29,590 nucleotides of DNA from Streptomyces sp. NRRL F-5122 (GCF_001507435.1 NZ_LMWH01000279.1:1-29590); one strand, 5' to 3'; positions 7,295-16,623 are shown, numbered from the stretch's first letter. Made by a program: numbers and translations. The notes: generated from the sequence alone by a model not told the origin.

Positions 7295-7873
7295 TTACCG
7301 CAGCGCGACAGCCGCGAGTACGCCCCGCGCAGCCGTTCCGTCTGGCCAGGTCCACCCGGCGACGAGGTGTGTGGACGAGCTCTGCGCGGCCCCTGTCGGC
7401 CGCAGGACGCGGTTGATGTGAACGTCGGGCCCGGCCTCGGAGCCGGTTCTGTGCACAGTGACGGTGGGGTCAGGGGTATCGCTCTTGCTCTGGTGCTGCG
7501 GCCTCGCCTCGCCGCGCAGGAGCGCTCGCAACTGGGCCATGACCACCGGGTCGTGGACGCCGTCGTAGATCCACCGGGTGCCGAGCACCCCGTGCTCGGA
7601 CGTGCCGATCAACGCCTCGCCGGGGGCGTCCTCCAGTGCCGCACCGCGGTAGCCCATCGGCACCAGATACGCCACCGGCCCCTGGGCGGTGGTGTCCGCT
7701 ACGATCATGAACTCGATCCCGACCGCGCCTTTCGGGTCGTCCAGACGGAACCCGCCGGCCTTGACCAGTTCCGGCGCTTGTGCGTCGCCCACGTACCAGC
7801 TCTGCTTCGACAGCCAGCCGGTGAGCAACTCCAGCTTGGTAGGCGTCATTGTGGTGCGATGGATCGCGGCCAT
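7295..7873 (-). CDS. Maltokinase N-terminal cap-like domain protein
   Basis: The 192-residue protein matches a Streptomyces family that carries only the N-terminal cap-like domain of maltokinase. It opens with MAAIHRTTMTPTKLELLTGWLSKQSWY, continues with GGFRLDDPKGAVGIEFMIVAD and YLVPMGYRGAALEDAPGEALIGTSEHGVLGTRWIYDGVHDPVVMAQLRALL, and ends the conserved part with QSKSDTPDPTV. No kinase catalytic domain follows, so it is not expected to phosphorylate maltose; the role of stand-alone cap proteins is unknown. ATG 7873 is preceded by a good GAGGGAG site, and a TATAGG box lies further upstream near 7927-7932. The neighbours do not belong to glycogen or trehalose metabolism. Confidence 0.8.
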   Translation of the reverse strand: MAAIHRTTMTPTKLELLTGWLSKQSWYVGDAQAPELVKAGGFRLDDPKGAVGIEFMIVADTTAQGPVAYLVPMGYRGAALEDAPGEALIGTSEHGVLGTRWIYDGVHDPVVMAQLRALLRGEARPQHQSKSDTPDPTVTVHRTGSEAGPDVHINRVLRPTGAAQSSSTHLVAGWTWPDGTAARGVLAAVALR

Positions 7874-8281
7874 GCGAACTCCCTCACGCGTAGGTCCGGC
7901 CCGTTCTCCGACGGGATGTGACCGAACCTATAGGGCACGGCCGGGCTTCCCGCCTCCCGAGCGGCAGCGAGTAGCCTCGCAGACCGTGCCCGTTGTCCTC
8001 GTGTCCTGTGACAGTCACGTACCCGACCCGCAGGAACAACATGGGCCTGCCGCAGCGCGTTCTGTGTCCCGGGGGCGGTGCGGCCTCGCTGCCGCAAAGC
8101 CCTGGTGCGGCCTGATGTCTTCGTCCGGTGGGCTGAACACGCTGGTTGTTCCGGTCGTATCTGGAAGAGTGCCTTCGTCACCGGCGGCGTCAACTGCCGC
8201 TTGGATGGCATGAATCCGTAAGTCCCCCCACCAGTGCGAGGACGCGAAACGCGTTCTCGCCCGCGCAGCACGGAGCATGTT
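7874..8281. other. Divergent intergenic region, unassigned
   Basis: About 408 bp between the cap-like gene and the XRE regulator. It holds the likely promoter of the cap-like gene near 7927-7932. Frames on both strands have no recognisable similarity. A remnant gene cannot be excluded at 8015-8230. Confidence 0.4.
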
Positions 8282-8620
8282 GTGACCGACGATCTCTACC
8301 GCCGGCTCGGCGCCCACCTTCGCACCGTCCGCCAATCCCGCGGCATCGCCCAGGAGGATCTCGCCCGGGCGGTGAAACTCACCCGCGGTTCCATCGCCAA
8401 TCTGGAAGCCGGCCGTCAGCGTATCCAGGTCCACACCCTCATCGCCGCCTGCCACGCGCTCGGCCTCGACCCGGCCGAGGCCCTGGCCCGAGCGCTGGAG
8501 GGCGACAGCGCGCCGGCGCCGTTACCGGCCGATGACCGGGCCCGGCTCGCTCCGCTCCTTCGTCAGCTCTCCTCAGTCCGCGACGGCATCGACCAACTGC
8601 TCCGACTGGAAAGCCAGTAA
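8282..8620 (+). CDS. XRE-family HTH regulator
   Basis: A 112-residue protein with a Cro/C1-type helix-turn-helix at residues about 8-62: LGAHLRTVRQSRGIAQEDLARAVKLTRGSIANLEAGRQRIQVHTLIAACHALGL. The C-terminal tail (ADDRARLAPLLRQLSSVRDGIDQLLRLES) is probably helical and may dimerise. GTG 8282 is chosen because GGAG (8272-8275) lies 6 nt upstream; a longer frame from 8234 has a low-complexity Arg-rich extension. It may be a stand-alone regulator, as no partner gene is coupled to it. Confidence 0.85.
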   Translation: MTDDLYRRLGAHLRTVRQSRGIAQEDLARAVKLTRGSIANLEAGRQRIQVHTLIAACHALGLDPAEALARALEGDSAPAPLPADDRARLAPLLRQLSSVRDGIDQLLRLESQ

Positions 8621-8916
8621 CCCGCCACCGACCCCCACGTACACGTGCGCCGGCGGATGTGTGCCAGCACATGTTGAGGCGCCGGAGCACGGAGTGGCTG
8701 CGGCTGCACTGCCGGGGTGGAACTCCACCTCCGGGGTGGAAGCGGGGCGTGTATCGGTGTGATGCACGCCCCTACGGCAAGGTGATCCGGCCCACTTCGA
8801 TCGGCTGGTTCCGCCGCCTCGGCAGGGGTGAGCGCGGGCACATCGCGGGCCTGCCGGCCGATCCACCGGGTAACGGCGCCGCCTGCGGGAAAGCCGGTTC
8901 GGACGTTGATGGCGCC
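8621..8916. other. Convergent intergenic region
   Basis: About 296 bp between the XRE and Nudix genes, which converge. A GGTGGA-AC-TCCACC dyad (8716-8729) and a direct repeat CCGGGGTGGA (8712-8721, 8731-8740) are the only visible structures. The dyad may serve as a weak terminator. Confidence 0.4.
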
Positions 8917-9390
8917 TCAGTGCTGGATCAGGCCGCCGACCGGGACGGCGGCGACGTGGCCGGTCGCCGGAAGCGTCTGAGCCAGGGCGAGGCCGATGTC
9001 GACCAGCGACGACCGGCGCAGGCCCGCGACATGGGGAATCGGAGTCCAGACCAACTCGGCGATCTCACCGTTCGGCTCCGGCCGAAGCCGGCCGTCGGTG
9101 ATACGAACCTGGTAAAAGACGCCGACATTGTGATGCTCCGGTCCGCCGGGGACGGCACGTTCGGCCGCGGGGATGACCCGGGAGTCCACGCCCAGCAGGC
9201 GTTCCACCACCGCGTCGCAGCCGGTCTCCTCGGCCACCTCCCGGATCACGGCGTCGAACGGATCCTCCGCATGCTCGACCCTGCCACCCGGAAGGGTCCA
9301 GTTGCTCTCGCCCTTCGGCGGCACGTGACGGGCGAGCAGTACTCGCCCGCCTTCGAGGCACACGGCGTACGCCGCCAGCCGAAAACTCAT
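8917..9390 (-). CDS. Nudix hydrolase
   Basis: A 157-residue Nudix-fold protein with a complete Nudix box, GRVEHAEDPFDAVIREVAEETG (G36 to G57, with the metal-binding REVAEE at residues 50-55). It should hydrolyse a nucleoside diphosphate linked to another moiety, with Mg2+; the substrate cannot be read from the sequence. The mRNA is probably leaderless: minus-strand TAGGGT (9397-9402) ends 6 nt before the ATG. It lies downstream of the Imm21 gene on the same strand, 88 bp apart, with its own promoter. Confidence 0.9.
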   Translation of the reverse strand: MSFRLAAYAVCLEGGRVLLARHVPPKGESNWTLPGGRVEHAEDPFDAVIREVAEETGCDAVVERLLGVDSRVIPAAERAVPGGPEHHNVGVFYQVRITDGRLRPEPNGEIAELVWTPIPHVAGLRRSSLVDIGLALAQTLPATGHVAAVPVGGLIQH

Positions 9391-9396
9391 CCTCGA

Positions 9397-9402
9397 ACCC
9401 TA
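9397..9402 (-). promoter_or_regulatory. -10 box (TAGGGT) of the Nudix gene
   Basis: Minus-strand TAGGGT ends 6 nt before the start codon, which places the transcription start at or next to the ATG. No Shine-Dalgarno is needed in such a leaderless mRNA. Confidence 0.5.
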
Positions 9403-9478
9403 GCTCGATGTCCAAGGCGCATCAGCGGCGAAGCCACGGCGGAACAGCCCCCGTGAGACGAGCCGTTGGCAGGCGGTA

Positions 9479-10066
9479 TCAGGAATCGGTGGGCAGGATC
9501 TGTACCAGGCCGACCCAGTTGCCGTCGTCCGCCTCGGTGTGGGTGGCTCGGATCGTGTAGTGGCCGGCGGGCAGCGGGACCGGGGCCTGGGCGGGACAGC
9601 CGCCGCCGGGGTAGGCGATGTTCAGTTCGGAGCCTGCGTCGGCGGAGTCCATGAGGACGGCCGGGCCGTTGAGGTCCCATGTGCCGCACTCCTGCCACCG
9701 GGTGGCGGGATCTACGAGGACGGTCTCTGCTGCGGCCTTCAGTCCGCTCTCGGAGTCGGCGGCGAGCCACCGCAGGAAGGCCCGGTGCCCGGGCAGGTAG
9801 CAGCTGGTGGCCGGCTCGTCCGCGAGGACCAGTGCCTGCGCACCGCTCCCGCCGACGCTGATCACACCGGCCGGACCGTCCACCGCGCAGGCCCGGTCGT
9901 AGTCGTCCGGTGCGGTGGCGTCTCCTGCCATGATCCCGGCCGGTGTGCACCCGCGCCATGCGGCCAGCGCGGAGACGGGGACGACGATCAACGGTCCGCC
10001 CATCGACTGCACCCAGACGGAGGAGGCAGCCGACGCACCGGCTGCGTTGGGCGAAGAAGCGCTCAT
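9479..10066 (-). CDS. Imm21-family immunity protein (orphan)
   Basis: The 195-residue protein matches the Imm21 family from polymorphic toxin systems: VWVQSMGGPLIVVPVSALAAWRG near the N terminus, then DDYDRACAVDGPAGVISVGGSGAQALVLADEPATSCYLPGHRAFLRWLAADSE and LPAGHYTIRATHTEADDGNWVGLVQILP at the C terminus. Such proteins neutralise a toxin delivered by neighbouring cells. No toxin gene is present in the window, so this is an orphan immunity gene, perhaps protecting against toxins of related strains. The start at 10066 is the nearest ATG that keeps the whole domain; the longer frame to 10234 runs antisense through gpsA codons. The gene begins exactly where the broken gpsA starts. Confidence 0.82.
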   Translation of the reverse strand: MSASSPNAAGASAASSVWVQSMGGPLIVVPVSALAAWRGCTPAGIMAGDATAPDDYDRACAVDGPAGVISVGGSGAQALVLADEPATSCYLPGHRAFLRWLAADSESGLKAAAETVLVDPATRWQECGTWDLNGPAVLMDSADAGSELNIAYPGGGCPAQAPVPLPAGHYTIRATHTEADDGNWVGLVQILPTDS

Positions 10067-10466
10067 GCCGTCAGGCATGGGGGTCGGCGCCAACGCGACG
10101 GCGGTGCTGATCACCCGGGGCCTGGCGGAGACCACCCGCCTCGCGGTCGCGATGGGCGCCGATGCGGCCACCCTCGCCGGCCTTGCAGGTCTGGGCGACC
10201 TCGTGGCGACGTGCTCGTCGCCGCTCTCCCGCAACTACGCCTTCGGCGCACACCTCGGTCGCGGCTTGAGCGTGGAGCAGGCGGCGGCCGCCACCCACCG
10301 GACCACCGAGGGCGTGCGCAGCGCCGAAGCCGTCCTTGACCTGGCCCACGCGCACGGCGTGGAGATGCCGATCACACGCATCGTCGTCGCGCTGCTGAAC
10401 GAGAAGATCAGCCTTGAGGAGGCCACCGCCGTTCTCATGCAGCGGCCCCCCAAACCCGAACGCTGA
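10067..10466 (+). pseudogene. gpsA: C-terminal remnant of glycerol-3-phosphate dehydrogenase (gpsA)
   Basis: From about 10075 the plus strand encodes GMGVGANATAVLITRGLAETTRLAVAMGADAATLAGLAGLGDLVATCSSPLSRNYAFG, then EGVRSAEAVLDLAHAHGVEMPITRIVVALLNEK up to a stop at 10466. This is the C-terminal substrate-binding half of NAD(P)-dependent glycerol-3-phosphate dehydrogenase (about 130 of some 335 residues). The N-terminal Rossmann domain is missing and is replaced by the Imm21 gene on the other strand. The remnant has no start site and cannot be active. Its codon use is still intact, so the break is probably recent. Confidence 0.85.
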
Positions 10467-10515
10467 CCCGCCCCTTCGCCCGCGCCCACCGCGCCGGCCG
10501 TGGGGGTGGGGTTGT
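10467..10515. terminator. Possible bidirectional terminator
   Basis: The 49 bp between the convergent gpsA remnant and the double-HTH regulator contain CCCAC (10485-10489) pairing with GTGGG (10500-10504). The short stem gives only weak support. Confidence 0.3.
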
Positions 10516-11274
10516 TCATGGGTGGTCGGGGTGGGGCGGTGTGGTGTCGGTGGGCGCGGTGGTGGCGGGTTTGGTGTGGAGGACTTCGCGGGCTTGTTCG
10601 GCGGCGCGGGTGATGCTTTCGCTGATGAAGTCGAGGAAGCGGGCGATGTTTTCCAGGCGGGTGGCGGCGGGGGTGTGGGGGCCGAGGACGGTGACGCCCT
10701 GGCGTGCGGTTTCGACGAGTTGGTCGTTGGAGCGGGCGCTGGCGATGGTCGCCTGGTAGAAGAGTTCGTCGTCGACGATGTAGCGGTCGCGGCGGCGTTC
10801 GTCGCGTTCGCGGCGCACCAGGCTCTGGCTCTCCAGGAAAGCGATGGCCTTGGAGATGGACGCCGGGCTGACCTTCAGGCGTTCGGCGAGTTGGGACGCG
10901 GTGAGGCTGCCCGCGTCGGTGGTGAACAGGCAGGTCAGCACCCGGGCCGTCATCTTGGTCAGGCCGGAGGCCATGAGGACGGTGGTGAGGGTCTCTTCGT
11001 ACTCGGCCACGGCGGTGGCGTCGCGTCCGTCGACCTGGGGGGCCGTATGGGGTGTGCGGGAGGAGGCGGGCAGGCGGCGGTGGGCGCGGCGTTCGGTGGC
11101 GCGGTGGGCCAGGTCGGCGCGGTATGCGGCGGGGCCGCCGTTGCGCATCACCTCGCGGGTGATCGTTGAGGTCGGACGCTGAAGGCGCCGGGCGATCTCG
11201 GCGTAGGGGAGGCTGTCGGCCAGCCCCAGCGCGATCTGCTGGCGTTCCTGCTGGGTGAGCCTGCCTCCCGGCAT
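10516..11274 (-). CDS. Double-HTH regulator (IS30-type HTH plus GbsR/MarR-like winged helix)
   Basis: A 252-residue regulator with two DNA-binding modules. Residues 6-46 (LTQQERQQIALGLADSLPYAEIARRLQRPTSTITREVMRNG) form the helix-turn-helix seen at the N terminus of IS30-type transposases. Residues about 95-175 form a MarR/GbsR-like winged helix (SLTASQLAERLKVSPASISKAIAFLESQSLVRRERDERRRDRYIV). There is no transposase catalytic domain. The C terminus is Thr/Pro-rich. ATG 11274 has a GGGAG ribosome site; the longer frame to 11397 runs through the regulatory region. The gene is divergent from the DUF4097-hydrolase unit and the shared region has many GCAAC/GTTGC repeats, so it probably represses that unit and itself. 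Confidence 0.85.
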   Translation of the reverse strand: MPGGRLTQQERQQIALGLADSLPYAEIARRLQRPTSTITREVMRNGGPAAYRADLAHRATERRAHRRLPASSRTPHTAPQVDGRDATAVAEYEETLTTVLMASGLTKMTARVLTCLFTTDAGSLTASQLAERLKVSPASISKAIAFLESQSLVRRERDERRRDRYIVDDELFYQATIASARSNDQLVETARQGVTVLGPHTPAATRLENIARFLDFISESITRAAEQAREVLHTKPATTAPTDTTPPHPDHP

Positions 11275-11357
11275 CGTGATCTCCCTGATGGTGCGCGCGT
11301 GAGGGTCCTTGCCCGGTGGTTCCCGGCCTCCGCCACTATAGCGTTCACTCTCCACCC

Positions 11358-11489
11358 ATTGCAATGATCGGCAACAGGATCGTTGCGTTATCGGCAAGCC
11401 CGTTGCAACACTTTCTCATCACTCACCTGCGTGAATACTGTTTCTGTGCAACGAGTGCGTTGCCAAGGCATGGAAAGCAACGTAGCGTT
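11358..11489. promoter_or_regulatory. Cluster of GCAAC/GTTGC operators
   Basis: Within about 130 bp occur ATTGCAAT (11358-11365), GCAAC-6-GTTGC (11371-11386), the palindrome GTTGCAAC (11402-11409), GCAACG-AGTG-CGTTGC (11448-11463) and GCAACG-TAG-CGTTTC (11477-11491). A wider dyad, ACTGTTTC (11437-11444) with GAAACAGT (11500-11507), encloses the last two. The repeats occupy the divergent region between the double-HTH regulator and the DUF4097 gene and are probably its binding sites. Confidence 0.65.
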
Positions 11490-11528
11490 TCTGGAGTCGG
11501 AAACAGTGAGTGTGTATGGGAGAGCATC

Positions 11529-12194
11529 ATGCAGACGTTCGCCAGCCCCGCCCCGATCTCCGCCGTCCTCGAGGTTGCGGCCGGACGTATCCAGTTCATC
11601 GCCGCCGACCGCGCCGACACCGTCGTCGAGGTCCGGCCCGCCGACCCCGCCAAGGGCCGCGACGTGCGCAGCGCCGAGCAGACCCGCGTCGAGTACGCCG
11701 ACGGCGTCCTGCGGATCCACACCCTCAAGGAGGCGAACAGGCTTGTGGGCCCGTCCGGCTCGCTGGAGGTCACCGTCCAACTGCCCGCCGGCTCCCGTAT
11801 CGAGGCCAAGGCCGCAAGCGCCGAGCTGCGCGGCGTCGGCCGTCTCGGCGATGTCGTCTTCGACGGCGCCTACCGCCACATCAAGATCGACGAGGCGGCG
11901 AGCGTCCGCCTCACCGCGGTCGACGGCGACGTCGAGATCGGCCGGCTGGGCGGCCCCGCCACGATCAGCACCGCCCGCGGCGACATCCGGATCACCGAGG
12001 CCGTGCGCGGCACGGTCGAACTGCGCACCCAGTCGGGCGACATCACTCTCGGCGCCGCCGCCGGCGTCTCGGCCGCCCTTGACGCCCACACGGGTCTCGG
12101 CCGTATCAGCAACGCCCTCAAGAACGACGGCACCGCCGGGCTCGACATCCACGCCACCACCTCCCACGGCGACATCACCGCCCGCAGCCTGTGA
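11529..12194 (+). CDS. DUF4097-family beta-strand repeat protein
   Basis: The 221-residue protein consists of repeated short beta-strand units typical of DUF4097 (putative adhesin-like right-handed beta structure): SLEVTVQLPAGSRIEAKAASAELRGVGRLGDVVFDGAYRHIKIDEAASVRLTAVDGDVEIGRLGG...GDIRITEA...GDITLGAAAG. There is no signal peptide or membrane segment, so it is probably cytoplasmic here. The function is unknown. ATG 11529 is preceded by GGGAGAG. Such proteins often sit next to this type of double-HTH regulator, as here. Two hairpins follow before the hydrolase gene. Confidence 0.85.
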   Translation: MQTFASPAPISAVLEVAAGRIQFIAADRADTVVEVRPADPAKGRDVRSAEQTRVEYADGVLRIHTLKEANRLVGPSGSLEVTVQLPAGSRIEAKAASAELRGVGRLGDVVFDGAYRHIKIDEAASVRLTAVDGDVEIGRLGGPATISTARGDIRITEAVRGTVELRTQSGDITLGAAAGVSAALDAHTGLGRISNALKNDGTAGLDIHATTSHGDITARSL

Positions 12195-12201
12195 ACACGA
12201 G

Positions 12202-12227
12202 CGGATCCCGCCCCAGGGCGGGATCCG
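12202..12227 (+). terminator. Terminator hairpin 1 after the DUF4097 gene
   Basis: CGGATCCCGCC (12202-12212) pairs with GGCGGGATCCG (12217-12227) around a 4-nt loop, 8 nt after the stop. Confidence 0.65.
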
Positions 12228-12252
12228 TCGGGCCGTCACCGACAACCACCCC

Positions 12253-12272
12253 GCCCCCGCCCTGGCGGGGGC
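12253..12272 (+). terminator. Terminator hairpin 2 after the DUF4097 gene
   Basis: GCCCCCGCC (12253-12261) pairs with GGCGGGGGC (12264-12272). With the hairpin at 12202-12227 it forms a tandem that would reduce read-through into the hydrolase gene and set a lower level for it. Confidence 0.6.
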
Positions 12273-12342
12273 CGTGCGATCCGCGCCACAGGGCCCGCAC
12301 CCGCCGCACACGATGCCTCATCCGACCCAAGAGGGGGACCAC

Positions 12343-13161
12343 ATGACGAAGAACCACACTGCTGGAGCCGGTTCACCGTGGACCGGCATGGTGCCGGTCG
12401 AGGACACGGCGCTGGCCGTCACCGACACCGGCGGCCCGGGCACGGCCGTGGTCTACCTCAACGGCCAGTTCGCCACCCAGGGCTACTGGCGGCGGGTCGT
12501 CGCCGAACTGGGCACGCCATGGCGGCACATCACCTACGACGAGCGGGCCCGCGGCCGATCGAAGCGGTCGGCCGACTACTCCTTCGAAGCGGCCGTGCGG
12601 GACGTCGACGCCGTTCTGGCAGCCAGAGGCGTGGAACGTGCCCTGGTGGTGGGCTGGTCCTACGGCGCGGTCGTCGCCGCGCACTGGGCCGCCCGCAACC
12701 CGCATCGCTGCCTGGGCACCGTCCTGGTCGACGGCGCGTTCCCCTACGACTGGCTGGACGAGGCCATGGAACAGCGGATCACCACCCTGTTCCGGCGGAT
12801 GGGCTGGTTCCTGCCACTGCTGCGCCCGACCGGCCTGGCCCCGCGGATGAGCGCCGCGCAGCAGGCGCACAGCAACATCGAGCTCGGCAGGCTCTCCCGC
12901 GCACACGAACTGGGTCCGGTCCTGGACGACATCACCGTCCCCGTGCGTTACGTGGTCGCCTCGGGCACATCCTTCGGCAGTCGCGGTGACGAGCAGGAAC
13001 TCATCCGCACCAGCCTCGATACGGTGACCGCCCGCAACCCGAACATCCGCATCGGCGCGAAGGTCACCAGCAACCACGGCGCGATCCTGAAGAAGGACTA
13101 CGGCGCCGTCGCCGGCGCCGTCCGCGAGATCGCCGCCGTCGACCACCACGGGCAGGGCTGA
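12343..13161 (+). CDS. Alpha/beta-fold hydrolase
   Basis: A 272-residue alpha/beta hydrolase. The oxyanion strand and loop are VVYLNGQFATQGYWRRV (residues 37-53), the nucleophile elbow is GWSYG with Ser106, and the likely catalytic His is in KVTSNHGAIL near residue 244. DERARGRS (67-74) is the usual DxRGxGxS motif in modified form. No signal peptide is seen. The substrate is unknown; carboxylesterase or haloperoxidase-like activity is possible. ATG 12343 has a GAGGGGG site. It is the second gene after the double-HTH regulator operator and may be part of the same regulon. Confidence 0.82.
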   Translation: MTKNHTAGAGSPWTGMVPVEDTALAVTDTGGPGTAVVYLNGQFATQGYWRRVVAELGTPWRHITYDERARGRSKRSADYSFEAAVRDVDAVLAARGVERALVVGWSYGAVVAAHWAARNPHRCLGTVLVDGAFPYDWLDEAMEQRITTLFRRMGWFLPLLRPTGLAPRMSAAQQAHSNIELGRLSRAHELGPVLDDITVPVRYVVASGTSFGSRGDEQELIRTSLDTVTARNPNIRIGAKVTSNHGAILKKDYGAVAGAVREIAAVDHHGQG

Positions 13162-13327
13162 GGACACCATGGGCGGGCCCGCGGGACACCCGCACACCGC
13201 ATGCCCCTGGTGCGGCCACGTTATGCAGCCTACGCGCGGTGCCGGGGCGGGAAGTTGGAGCACCGGTTGTGCGGAAGGCCGCATGGCACCGTCTCCTCTC
13301 TCCGCCCCAAGGCCAACTCCGCCCCAC

Positions 13328-13378
13328 GGTCATCTTCGGCCCCCGGTCGTCTCCTGCCTGTGGTCGTCTCCGGCCCGT
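13328..13378. repeat. Three tandem copies of a 17-bp unit
   Basis: The units start at 13328, 13345 and 13362 and follow GGTCRTCTYCKGCCYSY; copies two and three differ at only two positions. The array is non-coding. Confidence 0.6.
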
Positions 13379-13705
13379 GGTGCACAGCGGCCGCGGGGCG
13401 GCGGGTCGCCTGGTTCGTGGGCCACGCGCGGCCGCTCACGCTCGATGGGCGCCGACCGGAACCGTGACCGGGGCCGGGCTGCCGCGCCGGATCCGCCCTC
13501 CCACCGCCCGGGTCCGCAGGCAGTCGTGATCACGTGGTGGGGGACAAGAGGTTGCGCAGGTAGGCGGTCCGGATGAGGGGGGCGGTCTCCACCGGGCCAT
13601 CGCACAGCGTCCGGTGCTGAGGAGCCGCATCGCCGGGGGAGCCGGTGAGCGGGAGCACGTGAAGAAGCGGCCGTAAATCCGTTGGGCACGCGTTCGACCC
13701 GGACC

Positions 13706-13711
13706 TACCAT
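13706..13711 (+). promoter_or_regulatory. -10 box (TACCAT) of the S41 peptidase gene
   Basis: TACCAT ends 7 nt before ATG 13719, with TTGGGC (13682-13687) 18 bp upstream as a weak -35. The gene has no Shine-Dalgarno and probably gives a leaderless mRNA. Confidence 0.5.
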
Positions 13712-13718
13712 CGCGCGC

Positions 13719-14609
13719 ATGACGACTCATCACGAGATACTTGACGCCGCGCTGGCCCGGATCACCACCGGTTATGTCTTCCCCGAACAGACGGCTGCCA
13801 TCGACGCGGCGATCCGGCGTCGGCTGGCCGAAGGTGCATATCAGAACCTGGACGTGCGGGAGCTGTGCGAGCGCGTCACGGACGACCTCCAGAATGTCTG
13901 TCCGGACAAGCATTTGCGGCTGTTGTGGACCGAGGAGCCGCAGTCGATGGACGAGGAGCCGGAGGACGTTGCCCGCGCCCGTTTCGCGCAGTACACCCGC
14001 GAGAGCAACTACGGCATCCGGCGGGTGGAGCAACTCGACGACAACATCGGCTACCTCGACCTGCGCATGATCGCCCCCGCCGATCTGGGTGGCCCCGCGA
14101 TCGCTGCCGCCATGCAACTGCTCGCTTCCACCGAGGCATTGGTCATCGACCTGCGGCAGTGTCGGGGTGGCTCACCGGAGGGCGTACAGTTGTGGTGCAG
14201 CTACTTCTTTGCTGACGACGGGGTGCACCTGAACGACATCTACGAGCGGGCCACTGGCTTGACCCGCCAGTACTGGACCCTCGGGCACCTGGCCGCACCG
14301 CGCTACCTGGACCGCCCGGTCACCGTGCTGACCAGCGACCTCACCTTCTCCGGCGGAGAGGAGCTGGCGTACAACCTGAAGGTGCTGGGGCGCGCCACCT
14401 TGATCGGCCAGACCACCCGCGGTGGTGCCCATCCCACGGACCGTATTCCGGTCGCCCCGCACGTCGCCGTGACCGTTCCCGCCGCCCGCTCGATCAACCC
14501 GGTCACCGGCACCAACTGGGAAGGCGTCGGAGTCGAGCCCGATGTGGCCATCGCGGCCGGGGACGCGCTGAAGGCGGCGCTGGAGGACCTGCGCACGCGG
14601 ATCGGCTGA
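13719..14609 (+). CDS. S41-family peptidase (cytoplasmic, no PDZ)
   Basis: The 296-residue protein has an N-terminal helical domain (residues 1-100, resembling the IRBP-type N-domain) and a tail-specific-protease core: IGYLDLRMI, then ALVIDLRQCRGGSPEG (141-155), the nucleophile Ser211 in SDLTFSGGEELAYNLK, and GRATLIGQTTRGGAHP. A lysine (K221) follows ten residues after Ser211, where the family often uses a Ser-Lys pair. No signal peptide or PDZ domain is present, so it may act inside the cell. Substrate unknown. The mRNA is likely leaderless. Confidence 0.85.
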   Translation: MTTHHEILDAALARITTGYVFPEQTAAIDAAIRRRLAEGAYQNLDVRELCERVTDDLQNVCPDKHLRLLWTEEPQSMDEEPEDVARARFAQYTRESNYGIRRVEQLDDNIGYLDLRMIAPADLGGPAIAAAMQLLASTEALVIDLRQCRGGSPEGVQLWCSYFFADDGVHLNDIYERATGLTRQYWTLGHLAAPRYLDRPVTVLTSDLTFSGGEELAYNLKVLGRATLIGQTTRGGAHPTDRIPVAPHVAVTVPAARSINPVTGTNWEGVGVEPDVAIAAGDALKAALEDLRTRIG

Positions 14610-14636
14610 GCAGCGTTCGACGCTTTGCACAGCGCG

Positions 14637-14700
14637 TGGACCACCCACCGCTGGGATGTACGTCTTCAACGCCGGCCATGAGCGGCCGCCTGTCTGCGCG
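14637..14700 (+). repeat. Dispersed repeat 2, copy A (partner 7221-7287)
   Basis: See 7221-7287. The two copies are about 7.4 kb apart in direct orientation; roughly four of five positions match when small gaps are allowed. Confidence 0.5.
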
Positions 14701-14703
14701 CCC

Positions 14704-14743
14704 TTTTAAGGATTGGACTCGGTGATGTCGGGGCTTGTAGCTT
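14704..14743 (+). promoter_or_regulatory. Promoter of the Rox-like gene with WblC/WhiB7-type layout
   Basis: TTTTAA (14704-14709), 3 bp, TTGGAC as -35 (14713-14718), 19 bp, TAGCTT as -10 (14738-14743). WhiB7/WblC-activated promoters are known for an A/T tract just upstream of the -35, so this is a candidate. GGGGCTTG (14730-14737) also matches one arm of the palindromic rifamycin-associated element as I remember it, but the second arm is absent. Confidence 0.5.
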
Positions 14744-14751
14744 GCGGTTGA

Positions 14752-16452
<1,701 letters not shown>

Positions 16453-16538
16453 TATCGCCCGATGCCGCCCGAGCAGCCGAAAACGCCTGATAGAAGGATA
16501 AAACGGTCTGGCCATCTTGAGGCTGCAGGCAGCATCAG

Positions 16539-16623
16539 CCGTGGTGCTCTGGCGCCAGGGGTCGGCCTGCAAGGAGGGATGTCCTGCGCGGGAGGACCGC
16601 ACGACGGCCACAGAGCACCACGG
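16539..16623. repeat. 85-nt element with 13-bp perfect inverted repeats
   Basis: CCGTGGTGCTCTG (16539-16551) pairs perfectly with CAGAGCACCACGG (16611-16623). Inside, GTCCT (16581-16585) pairs with AGGAC (16593-16597). The layout of a long outer stem with an apical hairpin suggests a structured RNA, an elaborate terminator or a small non-autonomous mobile element; no target duplication is visible. Confidence 0.55.

Larger units (their letters stand above)
13162..13718. other. Gene-free region before the S41 peptidase gene
   Basis: These 557 bp hold a GCGGG-ACA-CCCGC hairpin (13181-13193) close to the hydrolase stop, an imperfect 17-bp tandem repeat (13328-13378), a CGTGATCACG palindrome (13525-13534) and the peptidase promoter. 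I find no credible gene. Confidence 0.45.

Noticed and set aside
14730..14748. Rifamycin-associated element before the Rox-like gene
   Set aside because: Only the left arm GGGGCTTG is present; the symmetric right arm is missing, so I do not call the element.
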